From Phenylobacterium sp. (GTDB lineage Bacteria > Pseudomonadota > Alphaproteobacteria > Caulobacterales > Caulobacteraceae): a stretch of DNA of 64,000 nt. The stretch spans positions 62,001 to 126,000 of the forward strand of contig NZ_JAUSCJ010000031.1 in the NCBI RefSeq assembly GCF_030651185.1, given 5' to 3'. The notes beneath the pieces are model-generated. The model was not told the DNA's origin. It saw only the letters and a program-made list of their open reading frames with translations, and made no database searches. The translations under genes and the position numbers were made by a program. Position 1 is the stretch's first letter, and each line of letters starts with the position of its first letter. Below, in pieces: positions 32,285-44,240 of the stretch.

Positions 32285-32653
32285 ATGAACATCACCGAGG
32301 CCGAAAGTCAGATCATGCAGGCGCTGTGGCGGAAGACGCCGCTGACCGCCGACGAGATCGTGGCCGATGTCCGCGCTCGCCAGCCCTGGGCCGAGGCGAC
32401 GGTGAAGACCCTGATCAACCGCCTGCTGAAGAAGAAGGCCATCCGGTCCGAGCGGATCGAGGGCCGCCACCAGTATGTCGCCCTGGTGGACCGCGCCAAC
32501 TATGTCCAGGACGAGAGCCAGGGCCTGCTGGACCGGCTGTTCGAGGGCCAGCTCGCGCCGCTGGTGGCGCACTTCGCCCAGAACCGGAAGCTGAAACCCG
32601 ACGAGATCGCGCGCCTCAAGAAGCTGATCGCGGAGCTGGACGACGATGACTGA
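32285..32653 (+). CDS. BlaI/MecI/CopY family transcriptional repressor
   Basis: A 122-residue protein. The winged helix-turn-helix covers about residues 1-72 (ITEAESQIMQALWRKTPLTADEIVADV, then TVKTLINRLLKKKAI). The C-terminal helices (LLDRLFEGQLAPLVAHFAQ) would dimerise and carry the cleavage site used by a BlaR1-like protease. It overlaps the M56 gene by 8 nt. No beta-lactamase is adjacent; a class A enzyme lies 28 kb away at 60380, and whether it is the target is not known. Confidence 0.92.
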   Translation: MNITEAESQIMQALWRKTPLTADEIVADVRARQPWAEATVKTLINRLLKKKAIRSERIEGRHQYVALVDRANYVQDESQGLLDRLFEGQLAPLVAHFAQNRKLKPDEIARLKKLIAELDDDD

Positions 32654-33596
32654 CCTGATCGCCGACCTGCTGCGGGCCAATCTCGCGGCCAGCCTGGCCA
32701 TCGTCCTGGTGCTGGCCTTCCGCCTGCCCGCGCGGCGAATGTTCGGCGCCGAGATCGCCTACCGGCTGTGGCTGATCGTGCCGCTCGCCTTCGCCGCCAG
32801 CCTGATCCCGGCGGCCGAGGCGCCGACCGGGACGTCCGCCCCCTCCCCGTCCCTGTCGATCCCGTTGATGCAGCCGCATGCGGTCTCCTTCGCAGCGCAG
32901 GCCTGGGTGACCGGTATCATCGCGCTCCTGGCCCTGATGGCCTTCGGACAGTGGCGGTTCCTGCGGCGGGCCAGGGCCGGGGCGGCGGGGCCGGCGGTGG
33001 TGGGCGTGATTGCGCCGCGGATCGTCACGCCCGCCGACCATGAGGCGCGTTTCACGCCTGAAGAACGCGCCCTGGTCCGCGCCCATGAGCGGGCCCACAT
33101 CGACCGGGGCGATCCCAAGGCCAACGCCTGGGTCGCCCTGTTCCAGGCCGTGAATTGGTTCAACCCACTGGTCCACATCGCCGGCTACCACCTGCGCTTG
33201 GACCAGGAGCTGGCCTGCGACGCCACCGTGATGGCGCGACGGCCCAGCGAACGCCGGCTCTACGCCCAGACCATGCTGAAGACCCAGCTGGCGGCCACGC
33301 CCCTGCCCTTCGGCTGCTACTGGCCCGCCCCATCGCGGCATCCGCTGGAGGCCCGCGTCGCCATGCTGAAGCAGGCGCGTCCGTCGCACGCCCGCGCCCA
33401 GGCCGGCTTCTGGATCGTCATGGCCCTGTCCGGCGCGGCGGGCCTTTCCGCCTGGGCAGCCCAGCCGCCCTCCCCGCCCCACGTCCGCTGGCTGGACCTG
33501 CCCAACCAGGTGGCCGAGCGGCATGCGCCGGCCACCGTCGTGGTGATCTCCATGACGTCCGAACAGGTGAAGGCGCTGACGGCGGCGGCGCGTTAG
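32646..33596 (+). CDS. BlaR1/MecR1-like M56 membrane metallopeptidase
   Basis: A 316-residue protein. Two or three N-terminal membrane helices are followed by the zinc protease motif HERAH (residues 147-151) and a downstream Glu (LDQELACDATVM, D/E zinc ligand region). One further membrane segment lies at about residues 255-275 (GFWIVMALSGAAGLSAWAA), then a short periplasmic tail. It lacks a penicillin-binding sensor domain, so the signal is not a beta-lactam bound in BlaR1 fashion. It should cleave the partner BlaI-like repressor. Confidence 0.88.
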   Translation: MTDLIADLLRANLAASLAIVLVLAFRLPARRMFGAEIAYRLWLIVPLAFAASLIPAAEAPTGTSAPSPSLSIPLMQPHAVSFAAQAWVTGIIALLALMAFGQWRFLRRARAGAAGPAVVGVIAPRIVTPADHEARFTPEERALVRAHERAHIDRGDPKANAWVALFQAVNWFNPLVHIAGYHLRLDQELACDATVMARRPSERRLYAQTMLKTQLAATPLPFGCYWPAPSRHPLEARVAMLKQARPSHARAQAGFWIVMALSGAAGLSAWAAQPPSPPHVRWLDLPNQVAERHAPATVVVISMTSEQVKALTAAAR

Positions 33597-33599
33597 GCC

Positions 33600-35918
33600 C
33601 TACTCGGAAATCGTCGTCACTCTCAGCCCCTTGTCCGCCGCGATCTCGGCGGCGGAGAACGGCAGGCGGACCCAACCCTTCTTCGAATGCAGGCGCGACT
33701 GGTCGGCATAGTGGGGTGAGGCCGGGTCCGTGGACTGGTCGTAGGTGAGAATGGCGTCCGCCACCGGCCCCTTGGCGTCGAAGGTCACCACCTGGATGTA
33801 GCTGGAGCCGTGGAAGGGCACGAGGCCCGACCCGACCCAGGCCGACTGCTGGGCGTTCAGCACGCCGTCACCGCCCTCGCCGCCATGGACCGGAATCTTC
33901 TGGTCGCCGCGCACCGCGTACTGCACCTCGCCCCAGGGGGCGTCGAGGGCCACACCCTTGGCGGCCAGCAGTTCGACGGCGTCGGCGAGCGCCGTCTTGA
34001 GCTTGGGCGCAGCAATGCCGTTCAGGCCGCGCGGCGTGTGGACCGGATCGGTGGCGTCGAAGGACGTCGCCCAGAGGTCCGGGATGCGCTCGGCCTTGCG
34101 CCAGAATTCCACGAACAGATGGGCGCCGCGGCTGTCGACGTTCATCCGCCGGTCCCATTGAGAGAGCACCGTGCAGGCGTCAACGAGACTGACATCCTTG
34201 CCCGCCGTGCTGGTCCCGCTCGGCGCCTCAGCACACATCTTCAGCAGGTCGGGGATGGCCAGGTCGGCGGCCAGGTTGCGGTTGGCGTAGAGCATGGCCC
34301 AGACCGCCGCCGGATCGACGGACTTGCCCGGCAGGCCGTCGGTCCCGGCCAGGCGGGCCTCGATCTCCATCAGCCCTGAGCGGGTGCGCAGGTTCTGGAC
34401 ATTGGCCGTGGGGCCGACGATCGGCGGGAAGGCGGCCATCGGCGCGCGGCCATTGGCTAGCCAGTAGCTGTCATTGCTGTTGGCGACATAGTCGGTGCGG
34501 ATCATGGCGGGCATGGCCTCGCCCGGCATCAGCCCCGGCGCGGGGGTTCCGGCCGCGACCTGCCAATTGCAGGCCCCGCGCGCGCCATCCAGCACATAGA
34601 TCCGCGCCCTGGCGGCCATCGGCCCCACGCCGGACGGCGGGGCGCAGGTCTTGGCGAGGTCGGCGATGACATTGGGGGTGGCGGTGATGTCGGCATAGAG
34701 CACGTCGCCCTTGCGGTCGCTGGCGATGGTGTTCACCCACGGAATGCCCAGCGTCTTGCTGATCCCAGCCTTGATCTCCTCGACCGAGCCGGCGCGCGCG
34801 ATCCCCAGCCAGGTGTCGCCGGAGCGGACATTGTTCTTGTTGGCGTCGCGCAGGGCGTAGGCGGTCTTGGCGGTCCAGGCCATGCCCACCTGGGGCATGA
34901 CCACCATGGGCCCGTAGATCGACGCATAGGCCATCCGGGTCTGCGGAGCCCCGTCCTTGACCTCGACGGTCACCGCCTTGGTGGCCAGGGTCAGGCGCTT
35001 GCCGTCGACGAAATAGGCGGTGGGATCGGCGGGATCGAGGCTGAGCTCGAAGACCGTGAAGTGGCGGTCGGTGGAGACGGTATGGGTCCAGGCCACGTCC
35101 TTGTTGAAGCCGATGGACATGCCCGGCGCGCCACCGATGGTCACCCCCATGGTGTCCAGCTTGCCCGGGATGGTCAGGTGGACCTGGTAGAAGCGGTTGG
35201 TGGTCTCCCAGGGGAAGTGAGGATTGCCCAGCAGCACGCCGGATCCGTTGGCCGTCACGTCGCGGCCGAAGGCCCAGCCGTTGCTGCCCAGGCCGAATTG
35301 CTCGGGCTCGATGGGCAGGCCCGGCGCATCGAGCGAAGCCTGGGCCTTCAGGGTCGGCGGGGCCGCAGCGTTGATCTGGCGCAGCCACGCCCCGCCGCTG
35401 GCCTGGATCATCCGCTCCTCATTGAGGCGCAGCATGTCGTCGAGGGTGATGGGACGCAGCCAGGGGGCGTCCCGGCAGGCGGCGGGCAGGCTGGCCTTGG
35501 GCGTCTCGCGCAGGAAGCGGTTGTAACCGGCGACATAGCCCAGGACGAGGTTGCGGTAGTCGGCCGAGAGCTTGCCGAAATTCGTCTTCAGGGCCGCAAC
35601 GTCGAGGTTGGCGCGGAAGAAGAAGTCGGCCTCCAGGTTCTTGGTCTCGGCGAAGGCGACGGTGGTGACGCCGTCCGGGCCAAAGTACTTCGAGCGCTCG
35701 CCGTTCACGGTGACGACCTTGTCGGCCAGCAGACACAGATTGTCCTGGGCGAAGGCGTAGGCCTGGCCATAGCCGATCCCGCCATAGTCAGCGGCGCTGA
35801 TGTGCGGGATGCCATAGGCGGTGCGGGAGATCTGGGCCTTGTAATGCGGCGCCGCCTGAGCGGCCCCGGCCAGAAACACGACCGCAGCGCTCAAGAGCGC
35901 CGAAAGCTTAGCCGACAT
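33600..35918 (-). CDS. Penicillin/acyl-homoserine-lactone acylase family protein
   Basis: A 772-residue Ntn hydrolase precursor. The signal peptide is MSAKLSALLSAAVVFLAGAAQA. The alpha chain begins ISRTAYGIPHISAADYGGIGYGQAYAFAQDN. The autocatalytic cut lies before the Ser of LGSNGWAFGRD (about residue 227), giving the N-terminal nucleophile Ser of the beta chain; GNPHFPW and VAWTHTVSTDRHF follow as in the family. It removes acyl chains from amides in the periplasm; AHLs, beta-lactams or acyl amino acids are possible. The ATG at 35918 opens the signal peptide. An upstream ATG at 35957 adds charged residues and is less likely. Confidence 0.92.
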   Translation of the reverse strand: MSAKLSALLSAAVVFLAGAAQAAPHYKAQISRTAYGIPHISAADYGGIGYGQAYAFAQDNLCLLADKVVTVNGERSKYFGPDGVTTVAFAETKNLEADFFFRANLDVAALKTNFGKLSADYRNLVLGYVAGYNRFLRETPKASLPAACRDAPWLRPITLDDMLRLNEERMIQASGGAWLRQINAAAPPTLKAQASLDAPGLPIEPEQFGLGSNGWAFGRDVTANGSGVLLGNPHFPWETTNRFYQVHLTIPGKLDTMGVTIGGAPGMSIGFNKDVAWTHTVSTDRHFTVFELSLDPADPTAYFVDGKRLTLATKAVTVEVKDGAPQTRMAYASIYGPMVVMPQVGMAWTAKTAYALRDANKNNVRSGDTWLGIARAGSVEEIKAGISKTLGIPWVNTIASDRKGDVLYADITATPNVIADLAKTCAPPSGVGPMAARARIYVLDGARGACNWQVAAGTPAPGLMPGEAMPAMIRTDYVANSNDSYWLANGRAPMAAFPPIVGPTANVQNLRTRSGLMEIEARLAGTDGLPGKSVDPAAVWAMLYANRNLAADLAIPDLLKMCAEAPSGTSTAGKDVSLVDACTVLSQWDRRMNVDSRGAHLFVEFWRKAERIPDLWATSFDATDPVHTPRGLNGIAAPKLKTALADAVELLAAKGVALDAPWGEVQYAVRGDQKIPVHGGEGGDGVLNAQQSAWVGSGLVPFHGSSYIQVVTFDAKGPVADAILTYDQSTDPASPHYADQSRLHSKKGWVRLPFSAAEIAADKGLRVTTISE

Positions 35919-36019
35919 CACGCGTCCCTCCCGGGCGCGTTCGCCGCGCCACGTCACGGGCGCAGAAGACGGCGGTTACGATGGGTCAGTCAACGCCGAG
36001 GCGCGACCGACCCCACGGT

Positions 36020-37522
36020 CTAGGCGGCCCGGCGGCGTTGCACGGCGCTGGCCACTGGCGCTGAACGGGCGCCCGTATGGAATCCGCTGATCAGCCGGGT
36101 GAGCTCGCCGGCTTCGTTCTTCAGGCTGCTGGCGGCGGCGGTGGTCTCCTCCACCATGGCCGCGTTCTGCTGGGTGACCTGGTCCATCTGGTTCACCGCG
36201 GTGTTGACCTGGGCCAGGCCCACCGCCTGCTCCTGGGCGGTGGCGGCGATCTCGCCCACCATGCCGTCGATCTCGGCGACCCGGTCGACGATACGCTGCA
36301 GGGCGTCGCCGGTCTGGCCCACCAGCTGGACGCCGGTGCTAACCTGCTGACTGGAGGCGCCGATCAGGGTCTTGATCTCCTTGGCCGCTTCTGCCGAGCG
36401 CTGGGCGAGCGCCCGGACTTCCGACGCGACCACCGCGAAGCCCCGCCCGGCCTCGCCCGCCCGGGCGGCTTCAACGCCCGCATTCAAGGCCAGCAGGTTG
36501 GTCTGGAAGGCGATCTCGTCGATCACCCCGATGATCTGGCTGATCTCCTGGGCCGACTTCTCGATCTCGCTCATGGCCGCGACCGCCTGTTGTACGACAT
36601 CGCCGCTGGCCTGGGCGTCGCCGCGGGCGGCGAGCACCACAGCGGCGGCGGCCTTGGCCCCCGTCGCGGTCTGACGGATGGTGGCGGTGATCTCATCCAG
36701 CGCCGCGGCGGTCTCTTCCAGGCTCGCGGCCTGGTGCTCGGTCCGGCGCGACAGGTCGTCGGCGGCCGAGGCAATTTCGTCGGCGCCGCCATGCACCGAG
36801 GTGGTGGAATTGGCGATCGACCCCATTGTCGCGCAGATGCCTGAGATGGCGTTGTTGAAGTCGTCCTTCAGCGTCTGGAAGCTGGGGTCGACCTCAACCT
36901 TGATCGCCGCCGTGAGATCGCCGCCCGCCAGCTGGCTGACGGCCGCGGCTAGGGCGCCCACCAGGGTCGACTGCTCCTCCTCGCTGCGGCGGCGCTCCTC
37001 GTCGGCCTGCCGGCGCGCGGTCTCCAGCGCATCGAGATAGACCGAGATAGCGATGTCCATGTCCAGGAAGGTGGCCTTGGCCAGGGCGCCGATCTCGGCG
37101 CCGACGGTCTTGGCGCTAGTCTTCTTGGCCCCGAACCCGCCCTTGGGCCATCGGGCCTCGATCACCTTGGCCAGCAGGGTTTCCAGCACCAGGCCATACC
37201 CGCCGATGTACCAGCTAGGCTCCAGGCCGATACGGGCGTGAACCTCACCGACCGACTCGACGGCCTTGGCATAGTCATTGTCGAACTGGCCGCTGGAGAT
37301 CTTGTCCCAATGCGTGAACTGCCGCTTTTGAGCCGATGAGATGTGTTCGTCGCTCTTGAAGAAGGCGCGGGTCTCGGGCGTCGCGCGCACCTGATCGTAG
37401 AAGCCGTCCAGCGCCCCCGCCACTTCCTGCATGATCACCGGCTTGAGGCCGGCGATGTGCGCCCTGGCCTGCTGGTCAAGCTTCATGAAGCGAAGGCGAT
37501 CGTCGAGGGTGCGCTGGGCCAT
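36020..37522 (-). CDS. Globin-coupled methyl-accepting chemotaxis protein
   Basis: A 500-residue soluble receptor without membrane helices. Residues 1-180 form a protoglobin (HemAT-like) sensor, with the likely proximal haem ligand H95 in [20 protein letters not shown] linker with a basic-acidic coiled coil ([17 protein letters not shown]) and a HAMP-like segment lead to the signalling domain; the hairpin tip is [31 protein letters not shown]. It probably senses O2 and signals to CheA/CheW in the cytoplasm. The ATG at 37522 is the start; the frame runs on upstream as an antisense shadow of purL. Confidence 0.93.
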   Translation of the reverse strand: MAQRTLDDRLRFMKLDQQARAHIAGLKPVIMQEVAGALDGFYDQVRATPETRAFFKSDEHISSAQKRQFTHWDKISSGQFDNDYAKAVESVGEVHARIGLEPSWYIGGYGLVLETLLAKVIEARWPKGGFGAKKTSAKTVGAEIGALAKATFLDMDIAISVYLDALETARRQADEERRRSEEEQSTLVGALAAAVSQLAGGDLTAAIKVEVDPSFQTLKDDFNNAISGICATMGSIANSTTSVHGGADEIASAADDLSRRTEHQAASLEETAAALDEITATIRQTATGAKAAAAVVLAARGDAQASGDVVQQAVAAMSEIEKSAQEISQIIGVIDEIAFQTNLLALNAGVEAARAGEAGRGFAVVASEVRALAQRSAEAAKEIKTLIGASSQQVSTGVQLVGQTGDALQRIVDRVAEIDGMVGEIAATAQEQAVGLAQVNTAVNQMDQVTQQNAAMVEETTAAASSLKNEAGELTRLISGFHTGARSAPVASAVQRRRAA

Positions 37523-37714
37523 AGTCGGTCTCGTGTGACACGGCGCCGTTTGGCCCGCTTGCCGGACCGTTGCGCCGTCAAGGTTAAGGGCGTCTTTAGG
37601 TCTTAGAGGCCTGCGGCTACACGTCATGCGACAATTGGTCTGGTGGCCCGCCGACGAGCCGGCGCGGTGTCGCGCCTCTCGCAACCGCGCGCGAGTCCGG
37701 CTAGAAGGCGCGCC

Positions 37715-39913
<2,199 letters not shown>

Positions 39914-39978
39914 GGGCGCGACGCCAAGCGCGCCGCCTTAGCCTTAGGTCTTCCACCGGGCGCGCCGCGCAGCGAGCG

Positions 39979-40869
39979 TCACCATTTGCGTGACGGTGTT
40001 TCGGGTCGGCGAGCGTCCCAGTCGGAATAGATCTCGACCAGTTCAAGGGGCAGGCTCGCCTCAAAGTCCGCATCGAGAGGGTAGTGGGGCATGGCGACAA
40101 CGACAGCGTCGAGAATTGCCAGGCCCTGCGCCTCATCTTTACGCTGCTTCAACGGGTTTCGCTTCGTCTGGCGCGACATCCATAGCTTTTGAAGGGCGAA
40201 CCAGCGTGGGTCCGGCGCGACGATGCGAGCTGGCGAACCGTCCCGGCAGATCGCGACATGGTCGACGGATCGACCGTTCAACAGCCACTCCTGCTCCGGC
40301 AGCGGGACAGGACGAGGCCTGCCCTTAATCGCAAGGGTATTCGAGCGCGACGGCGCGACCAGGAGTTCAACCTCATAGGCCTTGGAATTCCTGGCCTGGA
40401 AGGCGCGCTCCATGTTGACGGTGAAGGTGGGGTCCACCGCTTTCAGCATCTCCCAAACGACCTGATGGCCCGTAGACGGTTCCGTCGACGCCCAGGCGAG
40501 GTCGAAATCCTGCGTTTCCATCGGCGCTTCTCGGATGAAGCCGGCCGCTTCGAGGCTGTAGGCCACAACCGCATTGGTGCCGACGACCAGGAGTTGGCTT
40601 CCTAGCAGACGTCGACGATCAGCCTCCCGCGCGATCTCCCCCGCTTCACTGGCCAGCAGTGGAAGGCGCAAGGCCCGGCCAACCTTGGCGGTTTCGGCGA
40701 GCAGGTCGCCGCTCATAGCTCTGCGGCGTTTAGCGGCGTCTTTGTCGCGCTTGTAGGTTTCAAATGTTTCGGCATGTTCGGCCGACCAAGGCCCTAGGCT
40801 TCGACCATTCCCGCCGCGATCATAGCGCCTATGGGGGCTGGGCCAGTCAATTGGATGACGTGTTTGCAT
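39979..40869 (-). CDS. GSU2403-like nucleotidyltransferase-fold protein
   Basis: A 296-residue protein. After a helical N-terminus comes LLVVGTNAVVAYSLEAAGF, then METQDFDLAW, a nucleotidyltransferase-like Gly-Ser/Thr pattern and an Asp-x-Asp pair, as in the GSU2403 family (NTP_transf_8). The C-terminal half includes PDPRWFALQKLWMSRQTKRNPLKQRKDEAQGLAILD. This family is often found in accessory regions and can be linked to toxin-antitoxin-like AbiEii systems, but the role here is unknown. The start is uncertain; no strong ribosome site is seen near 40869. Confidence 0.75.
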   Translation of the reverse strand: MQTRHPIDWPSPHRRYDRGGNGRSLGPWSAEHAETFETYKRDKDAAKRRRAMSGDLLAETAKVGRALRLPLLASEAGEIAREADRRRLLGSQLLVVGTNAVVAYSLEAAGFIREAPMETQDFDLAWASTEPSTGHQVVWEMLKAVDPTFTVNMERAFQARNSKAYEVELLVAPSRSNTLAIKGRPRPVPLPEQEWLLNGRSVDHVAICRDGSPARIVAPDPRWFALQKLWMSRQTKRNPLKQRKDEAQGLAILDAVVVAMPHYPLDADFEASLPLELVEIYSDWDARRPETPSRKW

Positions 40870-40897
40870 CCGAGGCGCGACACGCCAGCCCTAAGAC

Positions 40898-41380
40898 CTA
40901 CTCCGAGAGCGACCGTTCCAGCATCCGCAGCACCGCGGCGGCAAAGGCCTCCATGTTGGCCTTGCGGTCATCGGAGCCGGTCTCGATGGTCATGGCCATC
41001 TCGATAGGCCCCGAGATGGCGATGCAGGTGTGACCCGAGGCGTCGCCATAGCCGTTGCCGTTGGGACCCGCCGCGCCAGTTTCCGAGACGCCCCACGTCG
41101 AACCGAACCGCTCGCGCACCGTGCGGGCCAGCAGCATGGCGTAGGGCTCGCTGGCCGAGCGCATGCCGGCCACGGCCTCGCGCGGCAGCTCCATCAGCAC
41201 CATGCGGGCCTTGCCGGTATAGACCACCCCGCCGCCCAGATAGTAGGCCGAGGCCCCGGCGACGCTGAGCAGGGCCGCCGACACCAGGCCGCCCGACGAG
41301 CTTTCGGCGACGGCCACCGTCTGCTTGGCGGCCTTCAGCTGGGCGCCGACGGTTTCGGCCAGGTCGTAGAGCGCTTGCAT
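40898..41380 (-). CDS. CinA C-terminal domain protein (nicotinamide-nucleotide amidohydrolase, PncC-like)
   Basis: A 160-residue single-domain CinA/PncC protein. AVAESSSGGLVSAALLSV is the family's active-site loop (usual ESCTGG), and GVSETGAAGPNGNGYGDASGHTCIAI the second. PncC deamidates NMN to nicotinate mononucleotide in NAD recycling. The ATG at 41380 is preceded by GAGGATCC; a longer frame to 41437 is not conserved-looking. The Cys/Thr to Ser change in the loop (SSSGG) is a small departure that may reduce activity. Confidence 0.88.
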   Translation of the reverse strand: MQALYDLAETVGAQLKAAKQTVAVAESSSGGLVSAALLSVAGASAYYLGGGVVYTGKARMVLMELPREAVAGMRSASEPYAMLLARTVRERFGSTWGVSETGAAGPNGNGYGDASGHTCIAISGPIEMAMTIETGSDDRKANMEAFAAAVLRMLERSLSE

Positions 41381-41446
41381 CGGCGGATCCTCATTCCTTG
41401 TTTCCACCGTCATCGCGCGACTTGGCCGTTCCGGCAATCGGAAGCG

Positions 41447-43765
41447 CTACACGCCCCCGCGCACCTGCCGGGCGGCCTGGACCATGTTGACCAGGGCCGC
41501 GCGGGTTTCCGGCCATTTGCGGGTCTTCAGGCCGCAGTCGGGATTGACCCAGAGCTGGCCGATGGAAAGCCGCGACTGCGCCGCCCGCAGCAGGTCGGCC
41601 ATCTCGGCCACCGAGGGCACGCGGGGCGAATGGATATCGTAGACCCCGGGGCCGATCTCGGCCGGATAGGCGTAGCTCGCGAAGGCGTCGAGCAGCTCCA
41701 TCTTGGAGCGGGCGGTCTCGATGGAGATCACGTCGGCGTCCATCGCCCCGATCGCGGCGATGATATCGTTGAACTCCGAGTAGCACATGTGGGTGTGGAT
41801 CTGGGTGTGGTCGGCCGCGCCCGACGCCGTCAGCCGGAAACCCTCGACCGCCCAGCGCAGGTAGTTGTCCCAGTCGGCCCGGCGCAGCGGCAGGCCCTCC
41901 CGCAGCGCCGCCTCATCGATCTGGATAACCGCGGCGCCGGCGGCCTCCAGGTCCGTCACCTCGTCGCGGATGGCCAACGCGATCTGGCGGCAGGCCAGCT
42001 CGCGGGAGACGTCGTCGCGGACGAAGGACCAGTTGAGGATGGTCACCGGGCCGGTGAGCATGCCCTTCATCGGTCGGCTGGTCAGGCCCTGGGCGTAGCG
42101 CCACCACGCCACGGTCATTGGCCGGGGCCGCCAGACGTCACCGTAGAGGATCGGCGGGCGGACGCAGCGAGAGCCGTAGGACTGCACCCAGGCGTATTTG
42201 GTGAAGGCGAAGCCCGAGAGCTGCTCGCCGAAGTACTGGACCATGTCGTTGCGCTCGAACTCGCCATGCACCAGGACGTCGAGGCCGATTTCCTCCTGCC
42301 AGGCCACCGCCCGCGCGGTCTGCGCCCGCAGGAAGGCTTCATAGGCGGCGTCGGTGAGGTCGCCCTTGTCGTGGGCGGCCCGGGCCTTTCGGACATATTC
42401 GGTCTGGGGGAACGAGCCGATCGTGGTGGTGGGGAAGGCCGGCAGGTTCAGGCGCGGTATCTGCACCGCGCGGCGACGGCCGAAGGTGGAGGCTCGCCTG
42501 GCCATCTCCGGCGTGACGGCGGCCATCCGCGAGGCGACCGCGAGGTCGTGGATCTTCGGCGACGTCCTGCGGGCGGTGGCCGCCGCTGTGCTGGCGGCCA
42601 CCGCCCCCGCCACGGCGGCGCGGCCCTGATTCAGAGCCCCGGCCAAGATGACCAGTTCCTCGATCTTCTGCACCGCGAAGGCCAGCCAGGACACAACGTC
42701 GGGGTCGATGGCCTTTTCCTGAGCCAGGTCGATAGGGGTGTGCAGTAGGGAGCACGAGGGGGCGAGCACGATCTGGCGGTCGGTGGCCAGCAGGGGCTCA
42801 AGGCGTGTGAGCAGTTTCTCCATGTCGGCGCGCCAGACATTGCGGCCGTCCACCACGCCCAGGGACAGGACGAGGCCCGTTGGCGCGTTGGCCAGCACCC
42901 GGTCAAGCTGGTCCGGGGCGCGGACCAGGTCGATGTGCAGGCCCGCGACGGGCAGGGCCAGCGCGGTCTCCAGATTGTCCTCCAGCCCGCCGAAATAGGT
43001 GGTCAGCATCAGCTTCACGCCAGGGGCGGTGCGGGCCAGGACACGGTAGGCGGTGTGCAGGGCGGCGCGATCGACCCCGTCGAGATCCAGCACCAGGCAG
43101 GGCTCATCGATCTGCACCCAGTCGGCGCCCAGCTGCTCCAGCCGGTTCAGGACCTTGGCGTAGACCGGCAGCAGGGCGTCCAGCTTCGAACGCGGATCGA
43201 ACCCCTCGTCCTTGCTCTTGGCGAGCTTCAGGAAGGTCACCGGGCCCAGCAGCACTGGGCGGGTATGGATCCCCTGCGCCTTGGCCTCGGCGAACTCGTC
43301 CAACGCCTTGGTGGAGGCGAGTTCGAAGTCCTGGTCGGCCGACACTTCGGGGACCAGGTAGTGGTAGTTGGTGTCGAACCACTTGGTCATCTCGGCGGCC
43401 GGAGCGTCGATGGCGTGGTGATGATGGCCGCAGTCGGCGCCGTCGGCCTCGCTCTGGGCGCCGCGGGCCATGGCGAAATAGGTGTCCAGCGCCACAGGGC
43501 CGCCCGTCCAGCCATAGGTCACCGGCACGGCGCCCACCATGGCGCTGGTGTCCAGCACGTGATCGTAGAGCGAGAAGTCATTGCTGGGGATGTGGTCGAC
43601 TCCGAGATCCCGCTGCCGCGCCCAGGTCCTGGCGCGCAGGTCGGCGGCGACGGCCAGCAGCGCGGCCGGGTCGGACTTGCCCGACCAGTAGCGCTCAAGG
43701 GCGGTCTTCAGTTCGCGGCGCGGGCCGATGCGGGGAAAGCCGAGAGTGGCGACGGTGATGGTCAT
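41447..43765 (-). CDS. metE: Cobalamin-independent methionine synthase
   Basis: A 772-residue two-barrel enzyme. Zinc-binding residues are seen in HMCYSEF (His, Cys) and NPDCGLKTRKW (Cys), and substrate elements in LGFPRIGPRRELK and TTIGSFPQT. It transfers the methyl group of 5-methyl-tetrahydropteroyl-triglutamate to homocysteine. Upstream, on the same strand, are a cobalamin riboswitch and a palindrome of SahR type. This is the expected control for the B12-free isozyme: shut off when B12 is present. Confidence 0.97.
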   Translation of the reverse strand: MTITVATLGFPRIGPRRELKTALERYWSGKSDPAALLAVAADLRARTWARQRDLGVDHIPSNDFSLYDHVLDTSAMVGAVPVTYGWTGGPVALDTYFAMARGAQSEADGADCGHHHHAIDAPAAEMTKWFDTNYHYLVPEVSADQDFELASTKALDEFAEAKAQGIHTRPVLLGPVTFLKLAKSKDEGFDPRSKLDALLPVYAKVLNRLEQLGADWVQIDEPCLVLDLDGVDRAALHTAYRVLARTAPGVKLMLTTYFGGLEDNLETALALPVAGLHIDLVRAPDQLDRVLANAPTGLVLSLGVVDGRNVWRADMEKLLTRLEPLLATDRQIVLAPSCSLLHTPIDLAQEKAIDPDVVSWLAFAVQKIEELVILAGALNQGRAAVAGAVAASTAAATARRTSPKIHDLAVASRMAAVTPEMARRASTFGRRRAVQIPRLNLPAFPTTTIGSFPQTEYVRKARAAHDKGDLTDAAYEAFLRAQTARAVAWQEEIGLDVLVHGEFERNDMVQYFGEQLSGFAFTKYAWVQSYGSRCVRPPILYGDVWRPRPMTVAWWRYAQGLTSRPMKGMLTGPVTILNWSFVRDDVSRELACRQIALAIRDEVTDLEAAGAAVIQIDEAALREGLPLRRADWDNYLRWAVEGFRLTASGAADHTQIHTHMCYSEFNDIIAAIGAMDADVISIETARSKMELLDAFASYAYPAEIGPGVYDIHSPRVPSVAEMADLLRAAQSRLSIGQLWVNPDCGLKTRKWPETRAALVNMVQAARQVRGGV

Positions 43766-43824
43766 GATGCCTTGCCAATTCTGATGATGGCGAGGCGATC
43801 AGACGCGAGCCGGCGCGCGCCGAC

Positions 43825-43871
43825 GGCGGGGCCGGTCGCGACGGACTTGCGACCTGACCGGACACCCCGCC
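43825..43871 (-). promoter_or_regulatory. Hairpin between riboswitch and metE, probable expression platform
   Basis: On the minus strand GGCGGGG...CCGGTC pairs with GACCGG...CCCCGCC, a long GC-rich stem 54 nt before the metE start and just after the riboswitch. It could end transcription or hide the ribosome site when cobalamin is bound. Confidence 0.6.
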
Positions 43872-43884
43872 GGAGGACGTTATC

Positions 43885-44075
43885 TGTCGCGGCAGGTCTC
43901 CTGGCTCACGGGTCGACGCGGGCTGTCCTGGCCTTCCCGGCCGCAAGGCCAGTGACGCAGATCGGACAGCGGGCTCGCCGCTTACAGTTGCGGGGACAGC
44001 TCCGGCATGGGCGGCCAAGGCCACCGCACCGGATTCCCTCTTAGCTCCCGACCCCGAAAGACCGGGAGAACCTCG
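43885..44075 (-). promoter_or_regulatory. Cobalamin (AdoCbl) riboswitch
   Basis: Read on the minus strand the leader has GGGAATCCGGTGCGG, then GCTGTCCCCGCAACTGTAAG, a GTCACTGG segment and finally GAGCCAGGAGACCTGCC (the B12 box). These are the conserved elements of the cobalamin riboswitch in the right order. It precedes metE and should repress it when B12 is plentiful. Edges are approximate. Confidence 0.95.
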
Positions 44076-44116
44076 ACGCTGGCATTCAAGACCGGGAGGC
44101 GAGTCTCGTCAAGATA

Positions 44117-44146
44117 GACATAAAGATATCCTTATATCGTTATGTC
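44117..44146. promoter_or_regulatory. Palindromic operator upstream of metE, SahR-like
   Basis: GACATAAAGATAT and ATATCGTTATGTC are 13-nt arms with one mismatch. A second, overlapping palindrome is centred on GATATC (44117-44138, 12 of 14 arm positions). GATATC-centred AT-rich palindromes resemble sites of the SAH-responsive ArsR-family regulator SahR that controls methionine-cycle genes. The regulator assignment is from memory of the motif and not tested. Confidence 0.55.
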
Positions 44147-44240
44147 CAAACAGGCGTTCGAAGGATTTCCTTGGCGGCCCCGACGTCACGGCTCATGATG
44201 CCGGCAATTAGAACAACCGCGATTTCCGGAGGATCATTTC

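Noticed and set aside
41030..42748. A 572-codon open frame opposite cinA and metE
   Set aside because: No domain, signal or ribosome site, and both opposite genes are certain.
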